Assembly: GCF_029635795.1 (NCBI RefSeq)
Contig: NZ_CP114280.1
Location: forward strand, 4,278,001-4,342,000
Source: Dickeya lacustris
Lineage (GTDB): Bacteria; Pseudomonadota; Gammaproteobacteria; Enterobacterales; Enterobacteriaceae
Direction: 5' to 3'
DNA length: 64,000 nt
Below are positions 1 through 9,018 of this stretch, piece by piece. A program made the translations under genes and the position numbers. Each line of letters opens with the position of its first letter. Positions within the stretch are counted from its first letter, which is position 1. The notes under the pieces are model-generated. The model searched no databases and was not told where the DNA came from. It saw only the letters and a program-made list of their open reading frames with translations.

Positions 1-1
1 T

Positions 2-1174
2 GCTGATATCAGCGACATTCGTGAGATTGACCCGCTGACGGTTGAAATTAAAACCAAAGGGCCGGCAGCGTTGTTGCTCAATAACCTAAGCCGGATTGCC
101 ATTATGCCCGCCCGGTTGGTTGACCAGCCAAGCGAGGTGCTCAATAGCGGTAAAGAGATAATCGGCACCGGGCCGTTTAAGTTTGTCTCCTACACCCCGG
201 ATGACAAAGTGGTGTTAAGCCGTAACGACAGCTATTGGGCGGGCAAAGCGGAATGGGACAGCGTCACGCTCCGTTTGATTAAAAACAGCGGTGCCCGCAT
301 CGCCGCTTTGCTGGCAGGCGACGTGGACATGATAGAAAGCGTGCCGACAACCGATCGCGCGACTATCGCCAGCCAACCGGCGTTCGCTACGGTGTCGGTG
401 CCGGGCAATCGGATTTTGTATCTGCACCCGGATCAAGATCGCGATACCTCGCCGTTTGCCAGCGGTGATGACGGTAAAAATCCGCTGAAGAAACTGGCGG
501 TGCGCCAGGCGATGTCGCAGGCCATCAACCGTGATGCGCTGGTGCAGCGCTTGCTGGATGGCCAGGGGTTATCCGCCTCGCAGTTGGTGCCGCAGGGCTA
601 TCCGGGCTATTCCGCGCGTATTGCCGCAGCGGTTTACGATCCGGCACAAGCCCGACAGACGTTAACGCAAGCCGGGTATCCGAACGGGTTTACGCTGACG
701 TTTCATGCGTCTAACGATCGCTACCCCAATGATGCCAAGATTGCACAGGCGCTGGGGCAGATGTTCAGTCAGGTTGGCATTAAAACCGAGGTCATTACGA
801 TGCCCGGAAATGTCTACTTTGCCAAAGCCGCCCAGCGGGAATTTAGTCTGGTGATGGGGGGGGCTGCCATCGAAACCGGTGAAGCATCGGGCGTGTTGGG
901 GCCGCTGCTGGAAACCTTTGGCCCGCAGACCGGGCAAGGGAACCGAGGGCGTTATACCAACGCCGAGTTTGACAAGCTGCTGGCGCAGGCGCGCGCGACG
1001 CTTGATGAAAGCAAGCGTGATGCGCTGTTACAGCAGGCAAGCGAATTGGCGATGAAAGAGCAGGGGGTGATTCCGCTGCTGTTTCTCTCCAATACCTGGG
1101 CAATGAAAAAGAGCTATCGCTACATGGGCCGCACAGACGGCTACACATTGCCCTATTTTGTTCGCTCTCAATAA
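2..1174 (+). CDS. ABC transporter substrate-binding protein, SBP_bac_5 family (5' end outside window)
   Basis: This is the C-terminal 390 or so residues of a periplasmic binding protein of the peptide/nickel type. The frame is open from the first bases of the window, so the start codon and signal peptide lie upstream. Family marks are GTGPF followed by a DDKVVLSRNDSYW stretch, the hinge segment AVRQAMSQAINRDAL and the PNGFTLTF strand. It should capture a small polar ligand in the periplasm and pass it to the permeases encoded from position 3553. Two nucleoside hydrolase genes lie between it and those permeases, so a nucleoside or nucleoside conjugate is a more likely ligand than a plain peptide (inference). 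A 430-bp gap follows it, so it may have its own transcript. Confidence 0.88.
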   Translation, partial: ADISDIREIDPLTVEIKTKGPAALLLNNLSRIAIMPARLVDQPSEVLNSGKEIIGTGPFKFVSYTPDDKVVLSRNDSYWAGKAEWDSVTLRLIKNSGARIAALLAGDVDMIESVPTTDRATIASQPAFATVSVPGNRILYLHPDQDRDTSPFASGDDGKNPLKKLAVRQAMSQAINRDALVQRLLDGQGLSASQLVPQGYPGYSARIAAAVYDPAQARQTLTQAGYPNGFTLTFHASNDRYPNDAKIAQALGQMFSQVGIKTEVITMPGNVYFAKAAQREFSLVMGGAAIETGEASGVLGPLLETFGPQTGQGNRGRYTNAEFDKLLAQARATLDESKRDALLQQASELAMKEQGVIPLLFLSNTWAMKKSYRYMGRTDGYTLPYFVRSQ

Positions 1175-1606
1175 ACACCACGGTGTGATGTGGGGCGAAG
1201 CAAAATGAAAAAAATGAAGTAGTGCGATTATTTCGTTAACACCAGGGTTTTTCATCAGGCTGTGTTCCGTCGGTGGTTTCGGCGGAACACTTCGCCTGCC
1301 ATTCGTTGCGCGAACACCGTGCATTCGCTGTGAATGTCGTCGTGTAATGCGGTGTTCCCCTTCTGTCTTTATTACTGCTTCCCAATCGAAGTAGCGGCTG
1401 GGGCTGTGTGTAATAACGCCAAAGCATGAATGGCCAAAGAGTGAGTGGCTAAAGAATAAATGCGCGCTGCCTGTCGTGCTAATGCAGGCAAGATACGCGC
1501 GGGCAGGCCAGCGACAGGTTAGGCCGGTGGCGGCGGGTGTACCGCCGTAGCGGGTGTAGTTGCGAATGTAGTTGCGGATGTAGTCGCGGGTGTAGAGGGA
1601 GGCACT
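1175..1606. other. Intergenic region between binding protein and nucleoside hydrolase
   Basis: No convincing gene. It holds an 8-bp hairpin (GTGTTCCG at 1262-1269, CGGAACAC at 1283-1290) without a T run, and a 12-bp tandem repeat at 1550-1597 immediately before the ribosome binding site of the first nucleoside hydrolase. The hairpin could partly separate the abundant binding-protein message from the rest of the locus, as often happens in ABC operons; that is inference. Confidence 0.5.
1550..1597 (+). repeat. Four imperfect 12-bp tandem repeats in the 5' leader
   Basis: Units at 1550-1561, 1562-1573, 1574-1585 and 1586-1597 read GCGGGTGTAGTT, GCGAATGTAGTT, GCGGATGTAGTC and GCGGGTGTAGAG. The GTAG core is invariant. 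The array ends 9 bp before the GTG start at 1607 and its last unit supplies part of the AGAGGGAGG ribosome binding site, so a change in copy number would alter the leader but not the protein. Confidence 0.75.
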
Positions 1607-2557
1607 GTGACACCTATTCCTATTATTATTGATTGCGATCCCGGTATTGATGATGCGCTGGCGCTACTTTGCGCATGCGCTGCGCCAGAATTGTCCATTG
1701 AAGGGATCACCGTGGTGAACGGCAACCAACCGTTGCCCGTGACGTTACGCAATGCGTTACAGATTCTCGAATTGGCCGGACGCTGCGATATTCCGGTGTT
1801 TTCCGGCTGCTGGCAACCGATGGTGCGCGAGCCTATCCACGGCCTGTTTCATGGCCGAAACGGACTGGGCGACACCGATTTTCCGGCACCGCGTTTGGCT
1901 GCACAGCCACAACACGCCGTTGATTTTCTCATCACACGCTGTTTGCAGGCGGCAAGGCAGGCACAACCGCTTACGCTGTGTACTCTCGGGCCGATGACCA
2001 ATCTTGCCAGCGCCTTGTGTATTGCGCCGCAGATGCGTGAAGGGATTGCGCGTATCGTCTCGATGGGGGGCGCGTGTCGCGTACCCGGCAACCGCACCGT
2101 CGCGGCGGAGTTTAATATTCTGGCCGACCCGCATGCCGCCGATATCGTTTTCTCGCAAGGGCTGCCTATGACGCTATTGCCGCTCGATGTGACGCATCAG
2201 GTTATCTTAACGCCTGCGCGCGCCGAGCGCTTTGTCGCGCAGGCCGGGCGATTAGCCACACCGTTGCAGCAATTATTGGCCGGGTGGGATCGCCATGATC
2301 TGCGTCGTTACGGTTCACGGGGCGGCCCGCTGCATGATCCGTTAGTGATTGCCTGGCTGCTGCGTCCCTCGCTGTTTCACACCGAGTCAGCGCGCATTTT
2401 TGTCGAACATAACAGCGAATTGTGCATGGGGAAAACGCTGATGGATCTTTATGATGCGGGCGGCCTGCCTGCCAATGTCGATGTGGTCACGTCGGTTGAT
2501 ACTGAGGCGGTGTTGCGCTTATTTGAGCAACTGCTTTGTGCGTATGGAGTACCCTGA
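1607..2557 (+). CDS. Nucleoside hydrolase (inosine-uridine preferring family), first copy
   Basis: Hydrolyses the N-glycosidic bond of a nucleoside to free base plus (deoxy)ribose. The calcium-binding family signature DCDPGIDD is at residues 9-16. Further family segments are GPMTNLASAL, FNILADPHAADIVF and the C-terminal GGPLHDPLVIAWLL, which carries the late His and Asp of the active site. Length of 316 residues is normal. The GTG start at 1607 is supported by GGAGG five bases upstream. There is no signal peptide, so it acts in the cytosol on imported substrate. Its stop overlaps the start of a second copy and the ABC permeases follow, giving an uptake-and-cleavage unit. Base specificity cannot be read from the sequence. 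Confidence 0.92.
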   Translation: MTPIPIIIDCDPGIDDALALLCACAAPELSIEGITVVNGNQPLPVTLRNALQILELAGRCDIPVFSGCWQPMVREPIHGLFHGRNGLGDTDFPAPRLAAQPQHAVDFLITRCLQAARQAQPLTLCTLGPMTNLASALCIAPQMREGIARIVSMGGACRVPGNRTVAAEFNILADPHAADIVFSQGLPMTLLPLDVTHQVILTPARAERFVAQAGRLATPLQQLLAGWDRHDLRRYGSRGGPLHDPLVIAWLLRPSLFHTESARIFVEHNSELCMGKTLMDLYDAGGLPANVDVVTSVDTEAVLRLFEQLLCAYGVP

Positions 2558-3537
2558 TGGCACGTCAGCCTATCATTATTGATACCGATCCCGGCGTGGA
2601 TGATGCCATCGCGCTGTGGCTGGCGCTCGCCTCGCCGGAGCTTGAGGTGCTGGGAGTGACCGTCGTGGCCGGTAACGTAGCGCTTAACGATTCGTTGTCA
2701 AACGCACGTCGGGTGGTGGCGCTTTCCGGGCGGCAAGATGTGCCGGTGTTTGCCGGGGCGTCAGGCCCGCTGATTGGCCCGCAACGCTATGGCAAATACG
2801 CCCATATTGGGGCGTTTGATGACCAACTGCTGCCTGCGCCAGAGTGCCCGCTGGCAACAGAGCATGCGGTGGAGTTTATCGTGCGTAGCGCGCGACAGGC
2901 GGCGCAAACCCACAATCCTATTACTTTCTGCGCAATTGGGCCGATGACCAATCTGGCGCTGGCGTTGATTCAGCATCCTGATGTGGCGCGCGGTATCCGG
3001 CGAATCGTCACCATGAGCTGTGCCTTTAGCGCGCTCGGGCACCGCATGCCGTGGGCGGAATTTAATGTCTATGCCGACCCGCACGCCGCCAGACGCGTGT
3101 TTAGCAGCGGTATTCCGCTGGTGGTGATGCCGCTGGACATGACGTTTCAGGCCCTTATCACCACGGCAGATATCGATACACTGGCGTGCAGCGCCGGGCT
3201 GCCGGGTCAGGCGATTGCGCGTTTGCTGCGCACGTTTGACCGGAGCGATAAAGCCCGTCTCGGGCGCGATGGCGGGCCGATTCATGATGCCACGACGATT
3301 GCCTGGTTGCTGCAACCCTCGCTATTCTCAGGTCGGCAGGCGCATATTGGCGTGACGACCGGCGGTGAAACTGCCGGACATACCTGGGCGGATTTCTATG
3401 GCAAACTCAATAAACAGCCGAATGCACAGGTGATGCAATCCGTTGATGAAGCAGGGTTTTTATCTCTGTTGCTGCGCGTGTTACGCTATTACCAGCACAC
3501 CGAGGGCACTGCCGCTCACACATCGGATACGCGTTAA
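2557..3537 (+). CDS. Nucleoside hydrolase (inosine-uridine preferring family), second copy
   Basis: A 326-residue paralogue of the preceding gene with the signature DTDPGVDD near the N-terminus, GPMTNLALAL, FNVYADPHAARRVF and GGPIHDATTIAWLL. The start is taken at ATG 2557: it overlaps the upstream stop (TGATG), has GGAG nine bases upstream and begins directly before the conserved first strand. An in-frame start at 2536 would add seven residues inside the upstream gene. The two copies are clearly diverged in sequence, which suggests different base preference rather than a fresh duplication (inference). The permease gene follows after 15 bp. Confidence 0.92.
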   Translation: MARQPIIIDTDPGVDDAIALWLALASPELEVLGVTVVAGNVALNDSLSNARRVVALSGRQDVPVFAGASGPLIGPQRYGKYAHIGAFDDQLLPAPECPLATEHAVEFIVRSARQAAQTHNPITFCAIGPMTNLALALIQHPDVARGIRRIVTMSCAFSALGHRMPWAEFNVYADPHAARRVFSSGIPLVVMPLDMTFQALITTADIDTLACSAGLPGQAIARLLRTFDRSDKARLGRDGGPIHDATTIAWLLQPSLFSGRQAHIGVTTGGETAGHTWADFYGKLNKQPNAQVMQSVDEAGFLSLLLRVLRYYQHTEGTAAHTSDTR

Positions 3538-3552
3538 TTTCAGGGGGAGTGC

Positions 3553-4527
3553 ATGGCGCGTTTTTTGTTCAGCCGTTTCGTGCAAATGCTGATTACGCTT
3601 GCGGTGATGTCGTTGCTGGTCTTTGGTGGCCTGTATCTGGTTGGTAATCCGGTCGATTTGCTGTTGGGCAGCCACGCGACAGAGGTCGATCGTCTTGCGG
3701 TGATCCGCGCGTTCGGGCTGGATAAACCGTGGTGGCAGCAGTATGGCCTATTTGTTCTCCACGCCTTGCAAGGCGATCTGGGGCAATCGTTTGTCTTTAA
3801 TCAACCGGCATTACCGCTGATTATGCAGCGCCTGCCCGCCACGCTGGAACTGGCGCTGGTGGCCTTTGGGTTGTCGTTATTCATCGGGCTGCCGTTGGGG
3901 GTATTTGCCGGATTGCGCCCCCAGAGCTGGGCGGCCAGGTCAGTGATGGTCGGGTCGGTTTTGGGGTTCAGTCTGCCCAGCTTTTGGCTCGGCATGATGA
4001 TGATTATGCTGGTCAGCGTGAAACTGGGATGGTTGCCGGCCTCGGGGCGAGGGCAAACGGTGACGATTGCTGGGATACCGCTGAGTCTGTTGAGTCTCGA
4101 TGGCTGGCAGCACCTTATCCTGCCGGCCATCAATCTCGCCTTGTTCAAGATTTCGCTGATAATCCGGCTAACGCGAGCGGGCGTGCGTGAGTGCCTGCAA
4201 CAGGATTATGTCCGCTTTGCGCGCGCCAAGGGGCTGTCAGAGCGCCGTATTCTGTTTGTGCATGTGCTGAAAAATACGCTGATCCCGCTTATCACTGTTA
4301 TTGGCATGGAGCTCGGCACACTGATTGCTTTTGCCGTGGTCACGGAAACGATTTACGCCTGGCCGGGGATGGGGAAGCTGATTATCGATTCGATAGCCGT
4401 GCTGGATAGGCCGGTTATCCTCGCCTACCTGATGATGACGGTGGTGATGTTCAGCCTGCTCAATCTGCTGGTGGATGTGCTCTATGCCGTGATTGACCCG
4501 CGTATTCGGCTGGGGGACGGGCGATGA
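3553..4527 (+). CDS. ABC transporter permease, DppB/OppB-type
   Basis: Integral inner-membrane subunit of a peptide-type importer, 324 residues with about six predicted membrane segments. The first is at residues 9-31, and the cytoplasmic EAA-loop region YVRFARAKGLSERRILFVH follows two thirds along. ATG 3553 has GGGGGAG upstream. Its last four bases overlap the next permease gene (ATGA), a sign of translational coupling. It forms the heterodimeric channel with that protein and is driven by the double ATPase downstream. Confidence 0.9.
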   Translation: MARFLFSRFVQMLITLAVMSLLVFGGLYLVGNPVDLLLGSHATEVDRLAVIRAFGLDKPWWQQYGLFVLHALQGDLGQSFVFNQPALPLIMQRLPATLELALVAFGLSLFIGLPLGVFAGLRPQSWAARSVMVGSVLGFSLPSFWLGMMMIMLVSVKLGWLPASGRGQTVTIAGIPLSLLSLDGWQHLILPAINLALFKISLIIRLTRAGVRECLQQDYVRFARAKGLSERRILFVHVLKNTLIPLITVIGMELGTLIAFAVVTETIYAWPGMGKLIIDSIAVLDRPVILAYLMMTVVMFSLLNLLVDVLYAVIDPRIRLGDGR

Positions 4528-5429
4528 AGCGCACACCGCGAGCGCCGCAAAGCGGTGCCGCTTTCGATAGCGCGAGAGCCTGGCGCATGTTGGTCTGCCA
4601 GCCGTTGCCGGGCCTGGGCGTCGTGCTGCTATTAACGGTGGTGCTTTTATCGCTGCTGGCCCCCTGGATTGCGCTGCAAAATCCCTATGATCTGGCGCAA
4701 CTCTCCATTCTCGATAATCGCTTGCCTCCCGGTTCGTCAGGCGTCAGCGGTTTTACTTACTGGCTGGGCAGCGACGACCAGGGCCGTGATGTGTTCAGCG
4801 CGATTCTTTACGGCACGCGTACCAGCCTGATGGTGGCTGTCAGCAGCGCCCTGATAGCGTTGGCTGTTGGCATGATTGCCGGTATGGCGAGCGCGTGGTG
4901 GGGCGGGCGAATTGACACGGTATTGATGCGTATTGTCGATATCCAACTAAGTTTCCCGCCGATACTGATTGCATTGATTTTATTGGCGGTGCTGGGGCAG
5001 GGTGTGGAGAAGATTATTCTGGCACTGGTGATGACGCAATGGGCCTACTACGCGCGCACGCTGCGGGCGAGTGTGTTGCAAGAGCGCCAGCGCAGTTATG
5101 TGGACGCCGCGCGCAGTATGGCGTTTTCCGATACCCGCATTGTCTTTCATCATCTGCTGCCCAATTGCCTGCCGCCGCTGATTGTGGTGGCCGCCATGCG
5201 CATTGCTTATGCGATTATGCTGGAAGCAACCCTGTCATTTCTCGGCATCGGCCTGCCTGTCACCGAGCCCTCGCTGGGGCTGCTGATTGCCAATGGGTTT
5301 GACTACCTGTTATCCGGTGAATACTGGATAAGCCTGTTTCCGGGCGCGATGCTGTTGGTGATGATTGTTTCCATCAACCTGATTGGCGACGGCCTGCGGG
5401 ATTTTCTTACTACCAGACAGGAGACGTAG
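4524..5429 (+). CDS. ABC transporter permease, DppC/OppC-type
   Basis: Second membrane subunit, 301 residues. An N-terminal cytoplasmic stretch is followed by a hydrophobic segment at about 28-50, then the family signature YWLGSDDQGRDVFS and a C-terminal BPD_transp_1 domain with the EAA loop around YVDAARSMAFSDTRIVFHH. It begins inside the stop codon of the partner gene. The usual DppC pattern is intact and no missing segment was seen. Confidence 0.9.
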   Translation: MKRTPRAPQSGAAFDSARAWRMLVCQPLPGLGVVLLLTVVLLSLLAPWIALQNPYDLAQLSILDNRLPPGSSGVSGFTYWLGSDDQGRDVFSAILYGTRTSLMVAVSSALIALAVGMIAGMASAWWGGRIDTVLMRIVDIQLSFPPILIALILLAVLGQGVEKIILALVMTQWAYYARTLRASVLQERQRSYVDAARSMAFSDTRIVFHHLLPNCLPPLIVVAAMRIAYAIMLEATLSFLGIGLPVTEPSLGLLIANGFDYLLSGEYWISLFPGAMLLVMIVSINLIGDGLRDFLTTRQET

Positions 5430-5432
5430 CGC

Positions 5433-7220
5433 GTGAGCCAGCCGGTTCTGAGTGTCGAACATCTTCATACCGCCTTTCGGATAAAGGGCCAGTGGCGCGA
5501 TGTGGTGCGGGATTTGTCATTTGCTATCGGCGCGCGTGAAACGCTGGCGCTGGTGGGCGAGTCTGGCTCGGGCAAGAGCGTCACGGCGTTATCTATCATG
5601 CGCTTGTTGGCCGGGCCGGACGTGCAAACCCGAGGGCGGGTCTGTTTTAACGCGGTTGATTTGCTCAGTTTGCCTGCGCGGGCCATGCAACAGATTCGTG
5701 GTCATACCATCGGCATGGTGTTTCAGGAGCCGATGACCAGCCTGAACCCGGTGATGAAGATTGGTCAGCAAATTACCGAAGTGCTGCAACGCCACCGGGG
5801 TATGGATAAGCGCAGCGCCCGGGCGCAGGCGATACGGCTGCTGGAAAAGGTGCGTATCCCGGCGGCCCGCGAGCGCCTTGATGAATACCCGATGAGCTTT
5901 TCCGGCGGCATGCGCCAGCGGGTGGTGATTGCGATTGCGCTTGCCTGCCAGCCCAAACTGTTGATTGTGGATGAACCGACCACGGCGCTGGATGTGACGA
6001 TTCAGGCGCAAATTCTTGGCTTGCTGAAAACATTACAGCAAGAAGAGGGGATGTCGATGCTGTTTATCACCCATGATATGGGGGTGGTGGCGGAAATGGC
6101 TGACCGAACGCTCGTGATGCATCAAGGCGAGCGGGTCGAGCTGGCAGCGACACGGCAATTGTTTCATGCCCCGCAGCACCCCTATAGCCAGTCACTCTTT
6201 CGTGCGTTATCACGATTGGGCGACATGTCGGACAGCCCCTTTCCCCGGCGTTTTTCACTGACCGACGCCCCCGCTGAGGCCGAGCTTGCAAACACCGTGA
6301 CGCCCGGCGAACCGCTGCTCGCGGTGCGTAATCTGGTCAAGCGTTTTGATGTCAGGCGCGGCTGGCTGCAACGGGTGAGTGGCCGGGTACATGCGGTAGA
6401 GTCGCTCTCTTTTAACCTGCAACCGGGGGAAACGCTGTCGTTGGTCGGGGAGTCCGGGTGTGGCAAGTCCACCGCCGGGCGGGCAATACTGCGCTTGCTT
6501 GAGCCGACCTCTGGCGAGGTGTCGCTATGTGGTGAGAACATGCGCGCCGCCAATACCGCGCGGCTGGGTGCATTGCGCATGCGCGCGCAGATGATTTTTC
6601 AAGACCCATACGAGAGCCTGAACCCCCGGCTGCGGGTCGGGCAGGCGATCGCCGAGCCGATGATCGCCCATCGCTTGGTTGCGCCGACGCAGGCCCCGGA
6701 TGAGGTGGCGCAATTACTGGCGTCGGTCGGGCTGCACGCCGAGATAGCCGAGCGCTACCCGCATCAACTCTCCGGCGGCCAGCGCCAGCGCGTGTGCATT
6801 GCCCGGGCGCTGGCGCTCAATCCACGGCTTATCATCGCGGATGAGGCGGTTTCGGCGTTGGACATGACTGTTAAAGCGCAAATCATCAACCTGATGCTGG
6901 AGTTACAACAGCAACGCGGGCTGGCTTATCTGTTTATTTCACATGATATGGCGGTCGTCGAGCGTATCAGCCATCGTGTGGCGGTGATGTATCAGGGCGA
7001 AATTGTCGAGATAGGCCCGCGCCAGTCGGTGTTTAATCATCCGCAGCACCCATACACCCGAAAGCTGCTGGCCGCCGTGCCGGTGCCTGACCCGGAAAAG
7101 CGCCAGCATCGTTCACTGCTGGCTGATGAACTGCACAATCCGCTACGTTCGGTGGATTTTACGCCGCTGCCACGCCGTTACCGGCAGGTGGCGCAAGGCC
7201 ATCAGGTGTTGCTGCCTTAA
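5433..7220 (+). CDS. ABC transporter double ATP-binding protein (GsiA/YejF-type fusion)
   Basis: A 595-residue protein in which the DppD-like and DppF-like ATPases are fused. Module 1 has Walker A GESGSGKS, signature FSGGMRQR and Walker B LLIVDEPT. Module 2 has GESGCGKS, LSGGQRQR and LIIADEAV. Each module ends with the peptide-importer C-terminal segment (PQHPYSQSLFRAL and PQHPYTRKLLAAVP). The GTG start at 5433 has GGAG upstream and begins three bases after the permease stop. It energises the permease pair. Fused ATPases of this kind also occur in the glutathione (GsiA) and microcin C (YejF) importers, so substrate cannot be called from this subunit. Confidence 0.92.
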   Translation: MSQPVLSVEHLHTAFRIKGQWRDVVRDLSFAIGARETLALVGESGSGKSVTALSIMRLLAGPDVQTRGRVCFNAVDLLSLPARAMQQIRGHTIGMVFQEPMTSLNPVMKIGQQITEVLQRHRGMDKRSARAQAIRLLEKVRIPAARERLDEYPMSFSGGMRQRVVIAIALACQPKLLIVDEPTTALDVTIQAQILGLLKTLQQEEGMSMLFITHDMGVVAEMADRTLVMHQGERVELAATRQLFHAPQHPYSQSLFRALSRLGDMSDSPFPRRFSLTDAPAEAELANTVTPGEPLLAVRNLVKRFDVRRGWLQRVSGRVHAVESLSFNLQPGETLSLVGESGCGKSTAGRAILRLLEPTSGEVSLCGENMRAANTARLGALRMRAQMIFQDPYESLNPRLRVGQAIAEPMIAHRLVAPTQAPDEVAQLLASVGLHAEIAERYPHQLSGGQRQRVCIARALALNPRLIIADEAVSALDMTVKAQIINLMLELQQQRGLAYLFISHDMAVVERISHRVAVMYQGEIVEIGPRQSVFNHPQHPYTRKLLAAVPVPDPEKRQHRSLLADELHNPLRSVDFTPLPRRYRQVAQGHQVLLP

Positions 7221-7445
7221 CCGGAAACCTGAAACCGGAAACCGGATTGTCAGCGCCAGAAGGCGGCAGAAAAGAACGCGCAGGCTTCGTTCTCTGTGAA
7301 TGAACGTCTGACTGATGAAGGAAAATACCGCCTCGGTTGCAGGCATTGATGGCAGAAAAGAGGCGGTGAGGCTAACGATATTTCCAGGCAGGCTATTTTT
7401 TCAGGCAACGTATTGCCGAACGATAATCGCTGTTAATGGTATCGG

Positions 7446-8243
7446 TTATGGCCAGGAGAGCCCATTATTAATATCGATAAACAGTCCGCCCGGGTAATAT
7501 GGTTTACTGGAAAACGGCACCTTGCCATCACAGACGCCGACGCCATACGCTTTATTCATTTTCCCGTCCACCAGACGACCATTGCTGCGGTAGTGTTCAA
7601 TCGGTTTAAACTCAACGCGTGTGGCGACAATATCGGCGCAACTATCGACGCCGGTAAAATCTTCAACGAACCCGATTGAGTTTCCTGATAATTTCCCCCA
7701 CTCAATTGGCGTGCCCCAGGAACCAATTTTGGTTTTCTTATTATTACTGGTATCAACAACAAAACCGACCCAGATATTTTTGTTCGGTAACTGTTTATCC
7801 AGTTCAGCAATCAACTGATAGGTTCTATTGAGCTGGAAATCAGGGATGATGACGGCGCAGCTTGAGCCCGGATCGCCGTCGGCATCGTCAGTGCAGTGCT
7901 TATCTATCGTCGTCACGCCCTTGCCAAAAACGGAAAACAGCGCCCTGACGGAACCGTCATCCTGTGGCTGTAACCCCGTGTAATAGAGCTCTTCGCTTGA
8001 CGGCGAACGATGGAAAAAACCGGCCTGTGAATAATAGATTTTTCTTTTTTTAGGGCCTGAGAGAATATTCATAGGGTAAATAATTTTATTAAACCCATCG
8101 CCGTATTTTTCTTCATTTTTATCCACCAGCTCGCCGGTAAAATTCACAATGTGTACGGCGTATTCTGTGTCTGGGAAATTCGCCATCGCCGTATTGCTCA
8201 GTGTGAGTAACGCCAGGGTAGCAGCAGGTAACGTTCTTTTCAT
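7446..8243 (-). CDS. Secreted protein of unknown function
   Basis: A 265-residue protein beginning with a typical Sec signal peptide (MKRTLPAATLALLTLSNTAMA, then NFPD). ATG 8243 is chosen because AGGAG lies five bases upstream; a GTG at 8249 would add two residues. The mature part is polar, with two acidic clusters and four or more cysteines that could form disulfides in the periplasm or outside. A stretch GSWGTPIEWGKLSGN then IGFVEDF is faintly like DUF3472-type secreted proteins, but I do not rely on it. It stands alone, convergent with the ABC operon. No function is claimed. Confidence 0.75.
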   Translation of the reverse strand: MKRTLPAATLALLTLSNTAMANFPDTEYAVHIVNFTGELVDKNEEKYGDGFNKIIYPMNILSGPKKRKIYYSQAGFFHRSPSSEELYYTGLQPQDDGSVRALFSVFGKGVTTIDKHCTDDADGDPGSSCAVIIPDFQLNRTYQLIAELDKQLPNKNIWVGFVVDTSNNKKTKIGSWGTPIEWGKLSGNSIGFVEDFTGVDSCADIVATRVEFKPIEHYRSNGRLVDGKMNKAYGVGVCDGKVPFSSKPYYPGGLFIDINNGLSWP

Positions 8244-8249
8244 TGACAC

Positions 8250-9018
8250 TCCTGTGTAATGCTGTTGATAAAATGCCTCGCTAATAGTATTGAGGGGTTT
8301 TATTTCTTAAATGGGGTTTGTCTTATTTTTCGACTCTTACATTGATTTCTTTTGTTATTTTTATCTGGATCGCATTTTTATCAAATAATAAAGCTCAATC
8401 CGTGATTTTCTATATCTGTAGACTTTTCGTATCAGTCTGTTTTTATCTCTATAGGCGATAGTTTCAGGCGGTCGTATTTCAACATGTTATGGCGGACTGG
8501 TGTTTATTTGCGCATCACAATCGCTTAGTGCAGTGATGCGTGATGCGCGAGATAACAATGTGATATCTCTCGCCCTGACACCGGTTTTTAACAATAAGGC
8601 AGTAAAGTGATTGAGGCAGTAAAGTGATGGTTACAACAGTGATTTATCACTCTGGCTATGGTTACGCAGTGACAGAATGAACGCAGGGATATCTTGTCGC
8701 CAGCGTAACGGTATACCCGAGTAGCGGTATACCCGGGGAACAGTATCAGGGTAACAGTATAAGGGTGCGCCAGCTCAAAAACTCCGGCGGAAAAATGGAG
8801 CGGAAATAATCGCTGGTCTATGCTTTTTAAAACAAAACGATGCGACAGATGACATAGGGCACATATTTTTATTTTCGACCGAGTATAAGAAGTAAGAGTT
8901 ATTTGAAGCGAGCCTGTGATCGCGTACAGTGAGATGACAAGGTATGGCTCTGATTTACCTGCGTCACTGAGGTAGCCTTGTTAGCGTACAATTCATAATT
9001 ATTCGCATTGAGGACAGA
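8250..9018. other. Long AT-rich intergenic region upstream of cheV
   Basis: No gene was found in 770 bp. It holds the divergent upstream regions of the secreted-protein gene and cheV, a 15-bp direct repeat (AGGCAGTAAAGTGAT at 8597-8611 and 8614-8628), and a run of related short words around 8705-8765 (CGGTATACCCG twice, then CAGTATCAGGG and CAGTATAAGGG). I looked for a sigma-28 flagellar promoter in front of cheV and saw no good match. Confidence 0.5.

Noticed and set aside
1519..1752. Minus-strand frame rich in Ala-Thr repeats
   Set aside because: The repeats are the reverse reading of the 12-bp array, and the rest is antisense to the nucleoside hydrolase gene.
8800..9018. Sigma-28 promoter for cheV
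   Set aside because: No TAAA-N15-GCCGATAA-like pair with acceptable match was seen.
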